The translations under genes were made by a program, and so were the position numbers. The notes below the pieces were generated by a model. That model was not told where the DNA came from. It saw nothing but the letters and a program-made list of their open reading frames with translations, and did no database searches. A stretch of DNA of 64,000 nt from Gluconacetobacter asukensis (GTDB lineage: Bacteria > Pseudomonadota > Alphaproteobacteria > Acetobacterales > Acetobacteraceae), in contig NZ_JABEQE010000001.1 in NCBI RefSeq assembly GCF_014174375.1, forward strand, positions 310,001 through 374,000, written 5' to 3'. The stretch's first letter is position 1, and every line of letters begins with the position of its first letter. Below, piece by piece: positions 34,077-41,197 of the stretch.

Positions 34077-34706
34077 ATGATTGAATTGTTGACACTCGAG
34101 ACCGCCCACTACATGGGGACGGCGCTTATGGAACAGTATAAATTCCGATATAGGCAGTTCGTCGTGCGCGAACAATGGGACGTTCCGAATTATAATGGAA
34201 TGGAATACGACCAGTTCGATACCCCAGCTGCAGTCTATCTGGTTTGGCGCGACGAGCGTGGGGCCGTTCGCGGCCTGGTGCGCCTGCTGCCGACAACGCA
34301 GCCTTATATGATCGAGAGCCTGTGGCCCGAGCTGATTCCTGACGCCGGCGCTCCGCGATGCACTGCGGTCTGGGAGAACACTCGGTTCGCGGTCGACCGC
34401 GACCTGCCCCCGACGGTAAGGAAGCAGGTGACGGCTGAATTAATCATTGCGTCGATGGAATTTGCGCTACAGCAGGACGTTCGTTCGTTTCTCATCGTGT
34501 CACCACGGGCAATCCTGGAACGTACCTTACCGAGGGCCGGACTTCAGCCCGAGATCCAGAAGAGCGTGCTCCTGCCGTCGGGCCATGCTGTTTCCTCTGC
34601 CTACGTCAATGTATCGGTTGATCGTCTGGAAACAGTCCGTCGCAAAGTGGGCCTTCAGCAGCCGGTTCTCCGCAATCATCTACAAGAGCATCAACATGCC
34701 GCATGA
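34077..34706 (+). CDS. acyl-homoserine-lactone synthase, LuxI family (GinI-like)
   Basis: 209-residue enzyme that makes an acyl-HSL from S-adenosylmethionine and an acyl carrier. The conserved residues fall where expected: R24, F28, W34 (RYRQFVVREQW), E43, D45, D48, R69, and E100/R103 in WENTRF. Acyl-chain length cannot be told from sequence. The reading frame runs 11 bp into the next ORF. An acetic-acid-bacterial GinI/GinR pair with a downstream small gene ginA is the closest known arrangement. Confidence 0.95.
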   Translation: MIELLTLETAHYMGTALMEQYKFRYRQFVVREQWDVPNYNGMEYDQFDTPAAVYLVWRDERGAVRGLVRLLPTTQPYMIESLWPELIPDAGAPRCTAVWENTRFAVDRDLPPTVRKQVTAELIIASMEFALQQDVRSFLIVSPRAILERTLPRAGLQPEIQKSVLLPSGHAVSSAYVNVSVDRLETVRRKVGLQQPVLRNHLQEHQHAA

Positions 34707-34908
34707 ATGTACGCTGTCATCCAGTCAACGGGAGGAGAAAGCGCAGCAGATCGCCAGCGCGCTTGCCTATTTGCGGCTTGAAGCGGCTGGCGCCGGATTC
34801 TCCGATACGGTCTCGGGCCTCGAGGACCTGGAGAAGAGGGTCGTCCGCGAGGCGCGGGCGATCGTGTTCCAGTATAGCGGAAATGGACCGCCGATGAGGA
34901 GTAACTAA
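34696..34908 (+). CDS. 70-residue hypothetical protein coupled to luxI
   Basis: Starts MPHECTLSSSQREEKAQQIA; the body (ALAYLRLEAAGAGFSDTVSGLEDLEKRV) is predicted helical and acidic-basic mixed. Its ATG lies 11 bp before the luxI stop and its TAA overlaps the next ATG (TAATG), so it is translationally coupled on both sides. In Gluconacetobacter intermedius a small protein, GinA, is encoded just after ginI; this ORF or the next may be its counterpart, but I cannot align them here. Confidence 0.75.
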   Translation: MPHECTLSSSQREEKAQQIASALAYLRLEAAGAGFSDTVSGLEDLEKRVVREARAIVFQYSGNGPPMRSN

Positions 34909-35117
34909 TGGCTCTTCTATTTGATGATATATTTCCAAATGGACACGATTATAACAAAATCCCTTTCGAATTTACAGACAATCCAATGATTATCGCATAT
35001 ATTTTGAGAGGGATAGAAGCATCATGCCCGGAGGCAGTCGATGTTATTGCTGGGCTGCTCAATCGGCTTGATAGCCGCGAGATCGGATTACAACATATTT
35101 GTTCCAGCTTAAGCTAA
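34908..35117 (+). CDS. 69-residue hypothetical protein, last gene of the quorum-sensing operon
   Basis: MALLFDDIFPNGHDYNKI then a mostly hydrophobic-helical C-terminal half (MIIAYILRGIEA, VIAGLLNRL). GAGGAG lies about 8 bases upstream and the ATG overlaps the preceding stop. Strongly A+T-rich in its first half. No family recognised. Confidence 0.72.
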   Translation: MALLFDDIFPNGHDYNKIPFEFTDNPMIIAYILRGIEASCPEAVDVIAGLLNRLDSREIGLQHICSSLS

Positions 35118-35357
35118 GAATGCCGCGGACCGGTGGCTCAAGCGGCGCATAGGGTTGCTTTCCTGAAACCTGCCTCCCGTGCGCCCGGATGGAGTCGGTT
35201 CGGGCTGCGCAAGGGTATCGTGGAATCGACAGCGGCGGGCCGATTCTCTTACCTGCAAGGTTTGACAATCGTCGCAAAAACACCATGAATCACGGCGAGC
35301 CTCGCAGAACGATTTGACACACTATCTACTTGGTTTTCCCTACTTGTCCGTGTCCTG

Positions 35358-35372
35358 TCGAGTCCGCCATTC
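35358..35372 (+). repeat. attachment-site-like direct repeat, right copy
   Basis: TCGAGTCCGCCATTC, identical to the tRNA-Arg 3' end at 32415-32429 and in the same orientation. It is not part of a tRNA here. It marks the change from A+T-rich island DNA to ordinary GC-rich sequence. Confidence 0.7.
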
Positions 35373-35540
35373 TCCTTAAAATTGATGAATAGAATCAATC
35401 TGTCAGATTGAGCGCATCAATTCTGACCCATGAAAAAACCCACGACATGGGTTGGAACACGGTCAGCCCCCGACGCCCGCGCACAATCGCCAGGCCGCGG
35501 CCGTCCCTCAGCACCGAATGGACAGCCATCCCGCCGCCCG

Positions 35541-35596
35541 CCTGCCGCCTGCCGCCTGCCGCCTGCCGCCTGCCGCCTGCCGCCTGCCGCCTGCCG
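35541..35596. repeat. tandem heptamer (CCTGCCG)x8
   Basis: Eight perfect, uninterrupted copies of CCTGCCG followed by GG. The unit length is not a multiple of three, the region shows no gene, and the array is 168 bp past the right attachment-like site. Copy number is likely variable between strains. Confidence 0.95.
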
Positions 35597-35802
35597 GGCG
35601 GAGAATGAATGGAATCGGCGGAACTCCAATTTGAATTCCTGTGTGATGTCAGCATGATATCACATGATTTCGCAATCATCGCATCTCGGCGAGGCATCAA
35701 ACATGCCCTCCGCCTTGCCAAACGATGGCTACCTTGGTACCAAGATAGCACATTCAGCTCGATCGCAGCCCCACGGCGTCACATGAAAACGAGCGAAGGC
35801 CA

Positions 35803-36297
35803 ATGACCACCGACATTCATCCTGACGCGGAAGAGATCGCCGAAGTCGGAGAAGGGTTCTTGGGCAAGACTTTCCCCCCTGACCGTTTCCACCATCGTGA
35901 ACACTTGATCATGATGGCCTATCTGCTCGTGAAGTATCCGGCCCACGACTGGCGAGCGGAACTTCCCGACCTCATTCGCAGCTATAATGTGGCTGCTGGC
36001 GGCATAAACGACGAAACCAGAGGCTATCATCACACCATCACCATGGCGTTCGTCACGATCGTCGAAACAATCGTTGCGCGGGCAGAGCACGGGGATCTCG
36101 TCGCGGCCTGCCGTGCCGTTCTCGCGTCGCCGGCCGCAAGGCAGGATGCCCTGCTGCAATTCTGGAGCCATGAACTGCTTTTTTCGAGAGAAGCACGGCG
36201 GAATTGGGTAGCCCCCGATCAGCGCGCGTTCAACGTGAGCGGCGTCGGCGATGATCTGACAACAGCGGAGAGAGAGGCGTGCGTAAGACGGCGATGA
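35803..36297 (+). CDS. conserved hypothetical protein (HxxH / GGxN type)
   Basis: 164 residues, cytosolic. Segments DRFHHREHLIMMAYLLVKY, IRSYNVAAGGINDETRGYHHTITMAF resemble a widespread uncharacterised family in which an FxHxxHL motif is followed by a GG..N..GYHxTIT motif. The conserved histidines suggest metal binding, which is inference only. The stop overlaps the start of the next gene (ATGA). Confidence 0.8.
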   Translation: MTTDIHPDAEEIAEVGEGFLGKTFPPDRFHHREHLIMMAYLLVKYPAHDWRAELPDLIRSYNVAAGGINDETRGYHHTITMAFVTIVETIVARAEHGDLVAACRAVLASPAARQDALLQFWSHELLFSREARRNWVAPDQRAFNVSGVGDDLTTAEREACVRRR

Positions 36298-36569
36298 GTG
36301 GAGAAACCGGAAAGCACACGGTCGAGCGGGTCCAGACCGGCGTCCGGATCGAAAGGCGCATCCTCAAGGTCACCAAGGGACTCGCCGAGTATCTTGATAT
36401 GAGCTTGGGAGACCTACTCGAAGGTGTCTTGCTGCACGCGTTCGAAGGGGAGGCCCCATTCGGCGCGCAGACGCTTGAGCGCATCAAGATCCTGCGCGGC
36501 CTCTACGAGCTGGATCTGACCGCAGCGGATGCGCACCAACTGGACGAAGCGCGCACCGCACGAAAATAG
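36294..36569 (+). CDS. hypothetical protein with ribbon-helix-helix-like N-terminus
   Basis: 91 residues from the ATG that overlaps the previous stop; a GTG five codons upstream with GGAGAGAGAGG is an alternative. The sequence VERVQTGVRIERRILKVTKGLAEYLDMSLGDLLEGVLL has the strand-helix-helix spacing of RHH regulators, and the rest is helical. It is coupled with the gene before it, so the two may act together. Function not established. Confidence 0.65.
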   Translation: MSGETGKHTVERVQTGVRIERRILKVTKGLAEYLDMSLGDLLEGVLLHAFEGEAPFGAQTLERIKILRGLYELDLTAADAHQLDEARTARK

Positions 36570-36619
36570 GGTTTGAGGAATGCAGCGGCAGCCGGTGCCG
36601 GCGCCCGATGGTCAGCCCC

Positions 36620-38947
36620 TCAGAACCCGCAGGACACCCGCCCACCGATAAAACGCGGCGAACCGGGAATATAGAGATAGGTCGTCGTCGCCTGCCCGCC
36701 GGAGGTGAAATACTGCCGGTTCAGGATGTTCGACGCATAGACCGTGACCTGCCAGCGGTCCGACGCGGGCCGGAACGTGACATGCGCGCCGAGCAGGAAA
36801 TAAGGCGGCAGGCGATAGAATCCCGTCCCACCCGGCGTCATGGCCTGCGCACCACGGTAGATCCAGTTGGGCCCGAACTCGACCGCATAATGGGGGCTGA
36901 CCGCCTGCCGCCAGTCGAGCTGCCCGTTCAGCGTCAGTTTCGGCTGCCCGTTATCCACGCCCGAGAAATTGTCGGTGATCGCCTTCCACACGCCATTCTG
37001 CGCGTAATAGGCATTCGTCTTCGCGCGGTTGACGGTCGGGAAATTCTGGAAAATGCCACGCTGCCAGCCGAAATTCTGGGTGACGAACAGATGGCGGAAC
37101 GGGTGCAGGTCGATCGTGCCCTCGAACCCCCAGCTTTCGGATTTCGGCACATTGGTCAGTTGGCTCAGCGGCCCGTAATTCGGGATCAGGATCGTGCCGA
37201 GAATCTGCTGGTTGTGAAAATCATTGTAGAATGCGGCGGCGTTGATCCGCAGCACGTTGGGGATCGGGTCGCTCTTCAGCCCCAGCTCATAGGTCAGCAC
37301 GGTTTCGGGCCTGAAGGGATCAAGCTGCGCCTGGACCTGCGTATTGTTGGCGGTAAACCCGCCGGGTTTGAACCCCTTGCTCATCTTGTAATAGAGCAGG
37401 ACATTGCGCGTCGCCTGCCACGACACGCCCACCTGTCCGGCGAACTGCGCCGCCGCCGTGCTTTCGCCGTGGAAATCCAGCGTGCGCCCGCCATAGATCC
37501 GCGACGTCAGCCCGGTGATCGCCCGATCGTCGATCTCATGCAGTAGCCCCACGAACAGCGTCACATTGCGCGGCAGGCGGTAGCTGACATGGCCGAACTG
37601 CGACGTGGCCTCCTGATTCAGACCGAAGGTGGAGACCTGCATATAGCCACGGGCCGGCAGGTAATCCGTATAATCGAACGGAAAGGCCTGATTCATGCGC
37701 GAGCGCTGGTAATACGCGCCGACCACCCATTGCAGCCTGTCTTCGGCGTGCGTGTTCGCCAGCCGCACTTCCTGCGTAAAGCTGTTGGCCGCAACGGTGC
37801 GATAGGCATCCGCCTGCGCCGCCGCCGTCGCGTCCTGATCGGTGAACTCGGCCTCCCGCTCGGTCTCGAAGGCGCTGATCGCGGTCAGGGCGACGGGGCC
37901 GAAATCATGGGCAATATGCAGGTCCGCGCCCCAGAACCAGTTATTCTCGCTGGGCTTCAACCCGTTCTGGCGCCCGATCACGTTGGTAAACGCGTCCTTC
38001 GCCGACCATTCCGTCTGCGTCCAGCCCAGATGCGGGATCGGCGCCGAGCCGATCAGGCGCGCAATGGGCACGCCCCCCACCACCTCGCTCTGGTCGCGCA
38101 CCACATGGCCCGACAGCATCACCGTCGTCCGCTCATCCGGCGTCCATTTCAGTTTCGCCCGCAGCGCCCAGCTATCGGCATCGCCCAGATGGGCGCCGTT
38201 CAGCGGATTGGTCTGCCAGCCGCCCCCCTGCCGCACCTGCCCGGCAAGGCGGAAGCTCAGCCCGTGAGCGATCGGCCCCGAGACATAGGCATCGCTGCGG
38301 CTGCGCGCGTAGGAAGCGATATCCTCGCTGGCGCCGTAATGGAAACTGTCGGTCGGGTCGTTCGTGCGCAGCATCACCTCGCCGCCGGTGGCCGACTGGC
38401 CATGCTGGGTGCCGACCGGGCCAGGGGTAACGGTCACGTCCGCCATGTCGAACATCAGCCCGGAAGCCATGGTCGAATAGGGATAGGCCACGTCGTCCAC
38501 ATAGGTCACGACCGGCCCCATATTGTTCTGGGTAAAATCGTTGAAGCCCAGGCCGCGCAGATAGAAATTGGTCGAGGCCGTACCGTTGATCGTCTGCACC
38601 GTCAGGTTCGGCGCCACATATTCCAGCCCGCGCAGATCCACCACACCCCGTTCGGTCAAACGTTCGGCCGTCACGCGCGTATCGGCATCGGGCAGATGCT
38701 GGGCGGCTTCATGGGTAAAGGCGCGACGGATACCGCTGACCTCCACCGTCTCGGGCGCCGGGCTGGCCGGATGCGGCACCGGCTTCACAGCCGCCGGCCG
38801 GCGCGGCGCGGCCTGTGTCACGGCACCATCCGGCTCGGCCCGGGCCGGCCCGCAAACCAGCAGCGCCGCCGTCAGGCAGACACTGGCGGAGCCGACCGCC
38901 ATCACCCGATGTCCGGCAAGCGGGCACATCTTGCCGAATACGATCAT
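36620..38947 (-). CDS. TonB-dependent outer-membrane receptor
   Basis: 775-residue outer-membrane active transporter. Signal peptide (VMAVGSASVCLTAALLVCGPARA), a plug domain opening ETVEVSGIRR and containing YLRGLGFND and VDDVAYP, then a 22-strand barrel ending GGRVSCGF. Final residue is Phe, as usual for outer-membrane barrels. The start at 38947 has GAGG 7 bases upstream; ATG at 38983 is also possible. It is the last gene of the iron operon, 135 bp after the PepSY gene. Lacks a long N-terminal signalling extension. Substrate unknown, probably a siderophore given its neighbours. Confidence 0.9.
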   Translation of the reverse strand: MIVFGKMCPLAGHRVMAVGSASVCLTAALLVCGPARAEPDGAVTQAAPRRPAAVKPVPHPASPAPETVEVSGIRRAFTHEAAQHLPDADTRVTAERLTERGVVDLRGLEYVAPNLTVQTINGTASTNFYLRGLGFNDFTQNNMGPVVTYVDDVAYPYSTMASGLMFDMADVTVTPGPVGTQHGQSATGGEVMLRTNDPTDSFHYGASEDIASYARSRSDAYVSGPIAHGLSFRLAGQVRQGGGWQTNPLNGAHLGDADSWALRAKLKWTPDERTTVMLSGHVVRDQSEVVGGVPIARLIGSAPIPHLGWTQTEWSAKDAFTNVIGRQNGLKPSENNWFWGADLHIAHDFGPVALTAISAFETEREAEFTDQDATAAAQADAYRTVAANSFTQEVRLANTHAEDRLQWVVGAYYQRSRMNQAFPFDYTDYLPARGYMQVSTFGLNQEATSQFGHVSYRLPRNVTLFVGLLHEIDDRAITGLTSRIYGGRTLDFHGESTAAAQFAGQVGVSWQATRNVLLYYKMSKGFKPGGFTANNTQVQAQLDPFRPETVLTYELGLKSDPIPNVLRINAAAFYNDFHNQQILGTILIPNYGPLSQLTNVPKSESWGFEGTIDLHPFRHLFVTQNFGWQRGIFQNFPTVNRAKTNAYYAQNGVWKAITDNFSGVDNGQPKLTLNGQLDWRQAVSPHYAVEFGPNWIYRGAQAMTPGGTGFYRLPPYFLLGAHVTFRPASDRWQVTVYASNILNRQYFTSGGQATTTYLYIPGSPRFIGGRVSCGF

Positions 38948-39081
38948 ATTGAGCCTCGCCGGGCGCCGTTCATTCTCGTTCATGACGGCATGGGCTATGA
39001 CGCATCACATGCGCGAGAGCAACAAGGTTCGCCCAACCGCCTGCTTTCCCGCGACAGAACCGGTCGCCCTGTGGCCCGTGG

Positions 39082-40623
39082 TCAACGCTCGCCCGTCCCG
39101 GCAGCCATTTGCGTCAGGCTCCGCCACCCAGGCACCATCAGGCCCGCGGCCACAAGCAGCGCCGTCACCGCGATGCCGAACGAGATATCGAGGCCCCGCG
39201 CCCCGCGGCCCATCGCCACCAGCGCCAGCACAAGATTGGAGGCGGCCGCAACGAGAAGCAGAACAGGCGCCCCCATTCGCGGCGCCAGGCAGAATGAGGC
39301 CGCCACGCTCGCGACGAACACCCCATAATAACTCGCCGAGACCACAGCATAGGGCACAGGCCCCGAAGACATGGCCGCCACCACAAGCACCACCGCCACC
39401 CCGATCATGCACCCGGTGGTGCAGCCCAGTGTCAGGCGGGAGAGAATCCAGGTGCCGCGCGAGTCCGTGGCCATGCCTCTCCGGCGCTCCGAACGTCGCC
39501 GAGCCATGATCCACAGCCGATTGCCCGTATAGAACAGGAAGGCCCCGCCGAACCCCAGCACCAGATACCCCCAGCGCACGGGTGCTCCCCCATAACTGCC
39601 GAAATGCAGCGCGAAAAACGCGGTCACGATCGCGAATCCGGTCGACTGGCGACCCGGCAGGTAATCCGCCGAAATCACCCGGCCGGTATAGGGATCAAGC
39701 GTCGCGAAGCCGCTGACCGACCCGCGCAGCCCGAAGCGGACATCATGCCCGGCGACGCGCAGCGTCAGTTTTCCACCGCCCGGCCCCATGGGGCGCATGG
39801 CGTATTCAAGCGTATCCGGCACGAATCCCGGCGCCTGCCGCGCCAGGGCATCGACCACGGCGCGCGGCGCCAATGGGGCCGCTTGGGGCATGGCCGCAAT
39901 CCGCACATGCGCCACCCTATCCTGATGGAAGAGATGCCCCTGGACGGCGAAGATCTGCTCGTGAAACGCAAAGACGACCGACGTGACCGCCATGACGACG
40001 TGAAAAGGCAACGAGAAGAACCCGAACAGATTATGCAGGTCGAGCCACGCACGAGACCTTCCGCCCTCCAGCCGGACCGCGAACAGCGTCCGCGTCAGCG
40101 CCGGCAGAAACGCGATCACCCCGGAAACCAGCGCCACGGCATAGACTAGGGCCACCACGCCCATGATCGGCATCGCCACCTCATGCGGCAGCGGCAGGCC
40201 GATCTTCTGGTGCAGTTCATCGATGAAATGAACAGCCTCGGACGGCGCCTGCGTGACAGTGACCGCCGTGCCGTCCGGCGCCAGCGCCGCCGCCATGATG
40301 ACGGCCGGACCATGCCCATGGCCGCCCGGCCCCTTGGGCCACATCAGGCGCCCTGGCCGCATCCGGTCGGGCGCCAGCACGACCGTATAATGCGCCCGCG
40401 CCTCGGGAAACGCGGCGAAGGTCTTTTCCATCAATTCCGGCGTCCGGTCGAGCGGCACCGGCGCGGGCAGGCCCGTCGGCGGCGTCAACCAGTTCTGGAG
40501 CGGCTGCTCGAACATGCTGACGGCGCCGGCATAAAAAGCGACGAACAGGAACAGCCCCGCGAGAATTCCCGCCCAGCTATGAACCTCGCGATAGACCGCG
40601 ACAATATCGGAACGGATTTTCAT
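39082..40623 (-). CDS. PepSY-associated transmembrane protein (siderophore-iron reductase type)
   Basis: 513-residue inner-membrane protein of the PepSY_TM family. It has the first helix YREVHSWAGILAGLFLFVAFYAGA, HQKIGLPLPHEVAMPIMG, WLDLHNLFGFFSLPFHVVMA and LHFGSYGGAPVRWGYLVLG. Conserved histidines in the helices (HSWAG, DLHNLFG, LPFHV) suit haem or metal ligation, and such proteins are thought to release iron from siderophores in the periplasm or cytosol. The extra C-terminal part (residues about 400-510) holds four more helices. Start overlaps the DUF3649 stop (ATGA). Confidence 0.9.
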   Translation of the reverse strand: MKIRSDIVAVYREVHSWAGILAGLFLFVAFYAGAVSMFEQPLQNWLTPPTGLPAPVPLDRTPELMEKTFAAFPEARAHYTVVLAPDRMRPGRLMWPKGPGGHGHGPAVIMAAALAPDGTAVTVTQAPSEAVHFIDELHQKIGLPLPHEVAMPIMGVVALVYAVALVSGVIAFLPALTRTLFAVRLEGGRSRAWLDLHNLFGFFSLPFHVVMAVTSVVFAFHEQIFAVQGHLFHQDRVAHVRIAAMPQAAPLAPRAVVDALARQAPGFVPDTLEYAMRPMGPGGGKLTLRVAGHDVRFGLRGSVSGFATLDPYTGRVISADYLPGRQSTGFAIVTAFFALHFGSYGGAPVRWGYLVLGFGGAFLFYTGNRLWIMARRRSERRRGMATDSRGTWILSRLTLGCTTGCMIGVAVVLVVAAMSSGPVPYAVVSASYYGVFVASVAASFCLAPRMGAPVLLLVAAASNLVLALVAMGRGARGLDISFGIAVTALLVAAGLMVPGWRSLTQMAAGTGER

Positions 40624-40916
40624 GACGCCACGATCTTCAGGATGACGAACAGCAGCCAGAGCGCCACGCTGCCCGCGCCCAGCACGGCCCAGGCGCGGGC
40701 ACCGGAGCGAAACAGGAAACAGACACTGAGAACGACCACCCAGACCAACCCGGCCAGCCACATCAGAAACTGCGCAGAGAGCGTCATCGGACTGCCCGTC
40801 GTATGGCAGAGCGCCCCCACCACGGCCATGACCGCGAGGGCAAGGGCGCATCCCGGCACGATGCCGGCGGACAGTTTCGCCACCCACTGGCGATTATCCA
40901 GCCTGGCGCGCGTCAT
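40620..40916 (-). CDS. DUF3649-type small membrane protein of siderophore operon
   Basis: 98 residues, three hydrophobic helices (ALALAVMAVVGALCH, FLMWLAGLVWVVVLSVCFLF, AWAVLGAGSVALWLLFVIL). Order receptor - DUF3325 - DUF3649 - PepSY is the standard arrangement of such iron-uptake operons in other proteobacteria, and this gene fills the DUF3649 slot. Overlaps both neighbours by 4 bp. Confidence 0.8.
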   Translation of the reverse strand: MTRARLDNRQWVAKLSAGIVPGCALALAVMAVVGALCHTTGSPMTLSAQFLMWLAGLVWVVVLSVCFLFRSGARAWAVLGAGSVALWLLFVILKIVAS

Positions 40917-41197
40917 CGCCGTCTCCCCTGCCGGTCCAGCAGCGCGACCAGCGCCGGCACGATGCTCCAGAAGACCATCAGCAGCAGTGCTACCATGAAG
41001 ATCGCCGTCGCGGGGCTCCGCACGCGAAGCACGCAGCCCAGTGCAACAGCTGCGGCGCCAGCCGCACCCGCCAGGCACGGCCCAGTCGCGGGACGGACGG
41101 CGAAAAGACGCTGGTGCGGCGAGGCGAGATAGGACAGCAGCCCGCACAGCACCGACGCCACGCCCCCGGTCGCCAGAAGGACAATCGCCAGCATCAC
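40913..41197 (-). CDS. DUF3325-type small membrane protein of siderophore operon
   Basis: 94 residues, about three helices, with the family hallmark LLSYLASPHQRL near residue 20. Encoded between the TonB receptor and the DUF3649 protein, overlapping each by 4 bp. Role in ferri-siderophore handling is inferred from operon context only. Confidence 0.85.
   Translation of the reverse strand: MMLAIVLLATGGVASVLCGLLSYLASPHQRLFAVRPATGPCLAGAAGAAAVALGCVLRVRSPATAIFMVALLLMVFWSIVPALVALLDRQGRRR

Larger units (their letters stand above)
35118..35802. other. gene-free stretch with attachment-site copy and tandem repeat
   Basis: About 685 bp. From left: 240 bp without a recognisable gene (right end of the island), the tRNA-end copy at 35358-35372, then a stretch holding the heptamer repeat and 200 bp upstream of the next gene. 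None of the short open frames here looks coding; those over 35541-35596 simply translate the tandem repeat. Confidence 0.55.

Noticed and set aside
32427-35372. Prophage or full integrative element
   Set aside because: No integrase, phage structural or conjugation gene is present; only the attachment-like repeat and cargo remain.
35541-35596. Possible CRISPR array
   Set aside because: The unit is a contiguous 7-bp tandem repeat with no spacers and no cas genes nearby.
35803-36569. Toxin-antitoxin pair (coupled hypothetical protein plus RHH-like protein)
   Set aside because: The first protein is 164 residues with a conserved-hypothetical His motif and no toxin-family signature; order and sizes are not typical enough to claim it.
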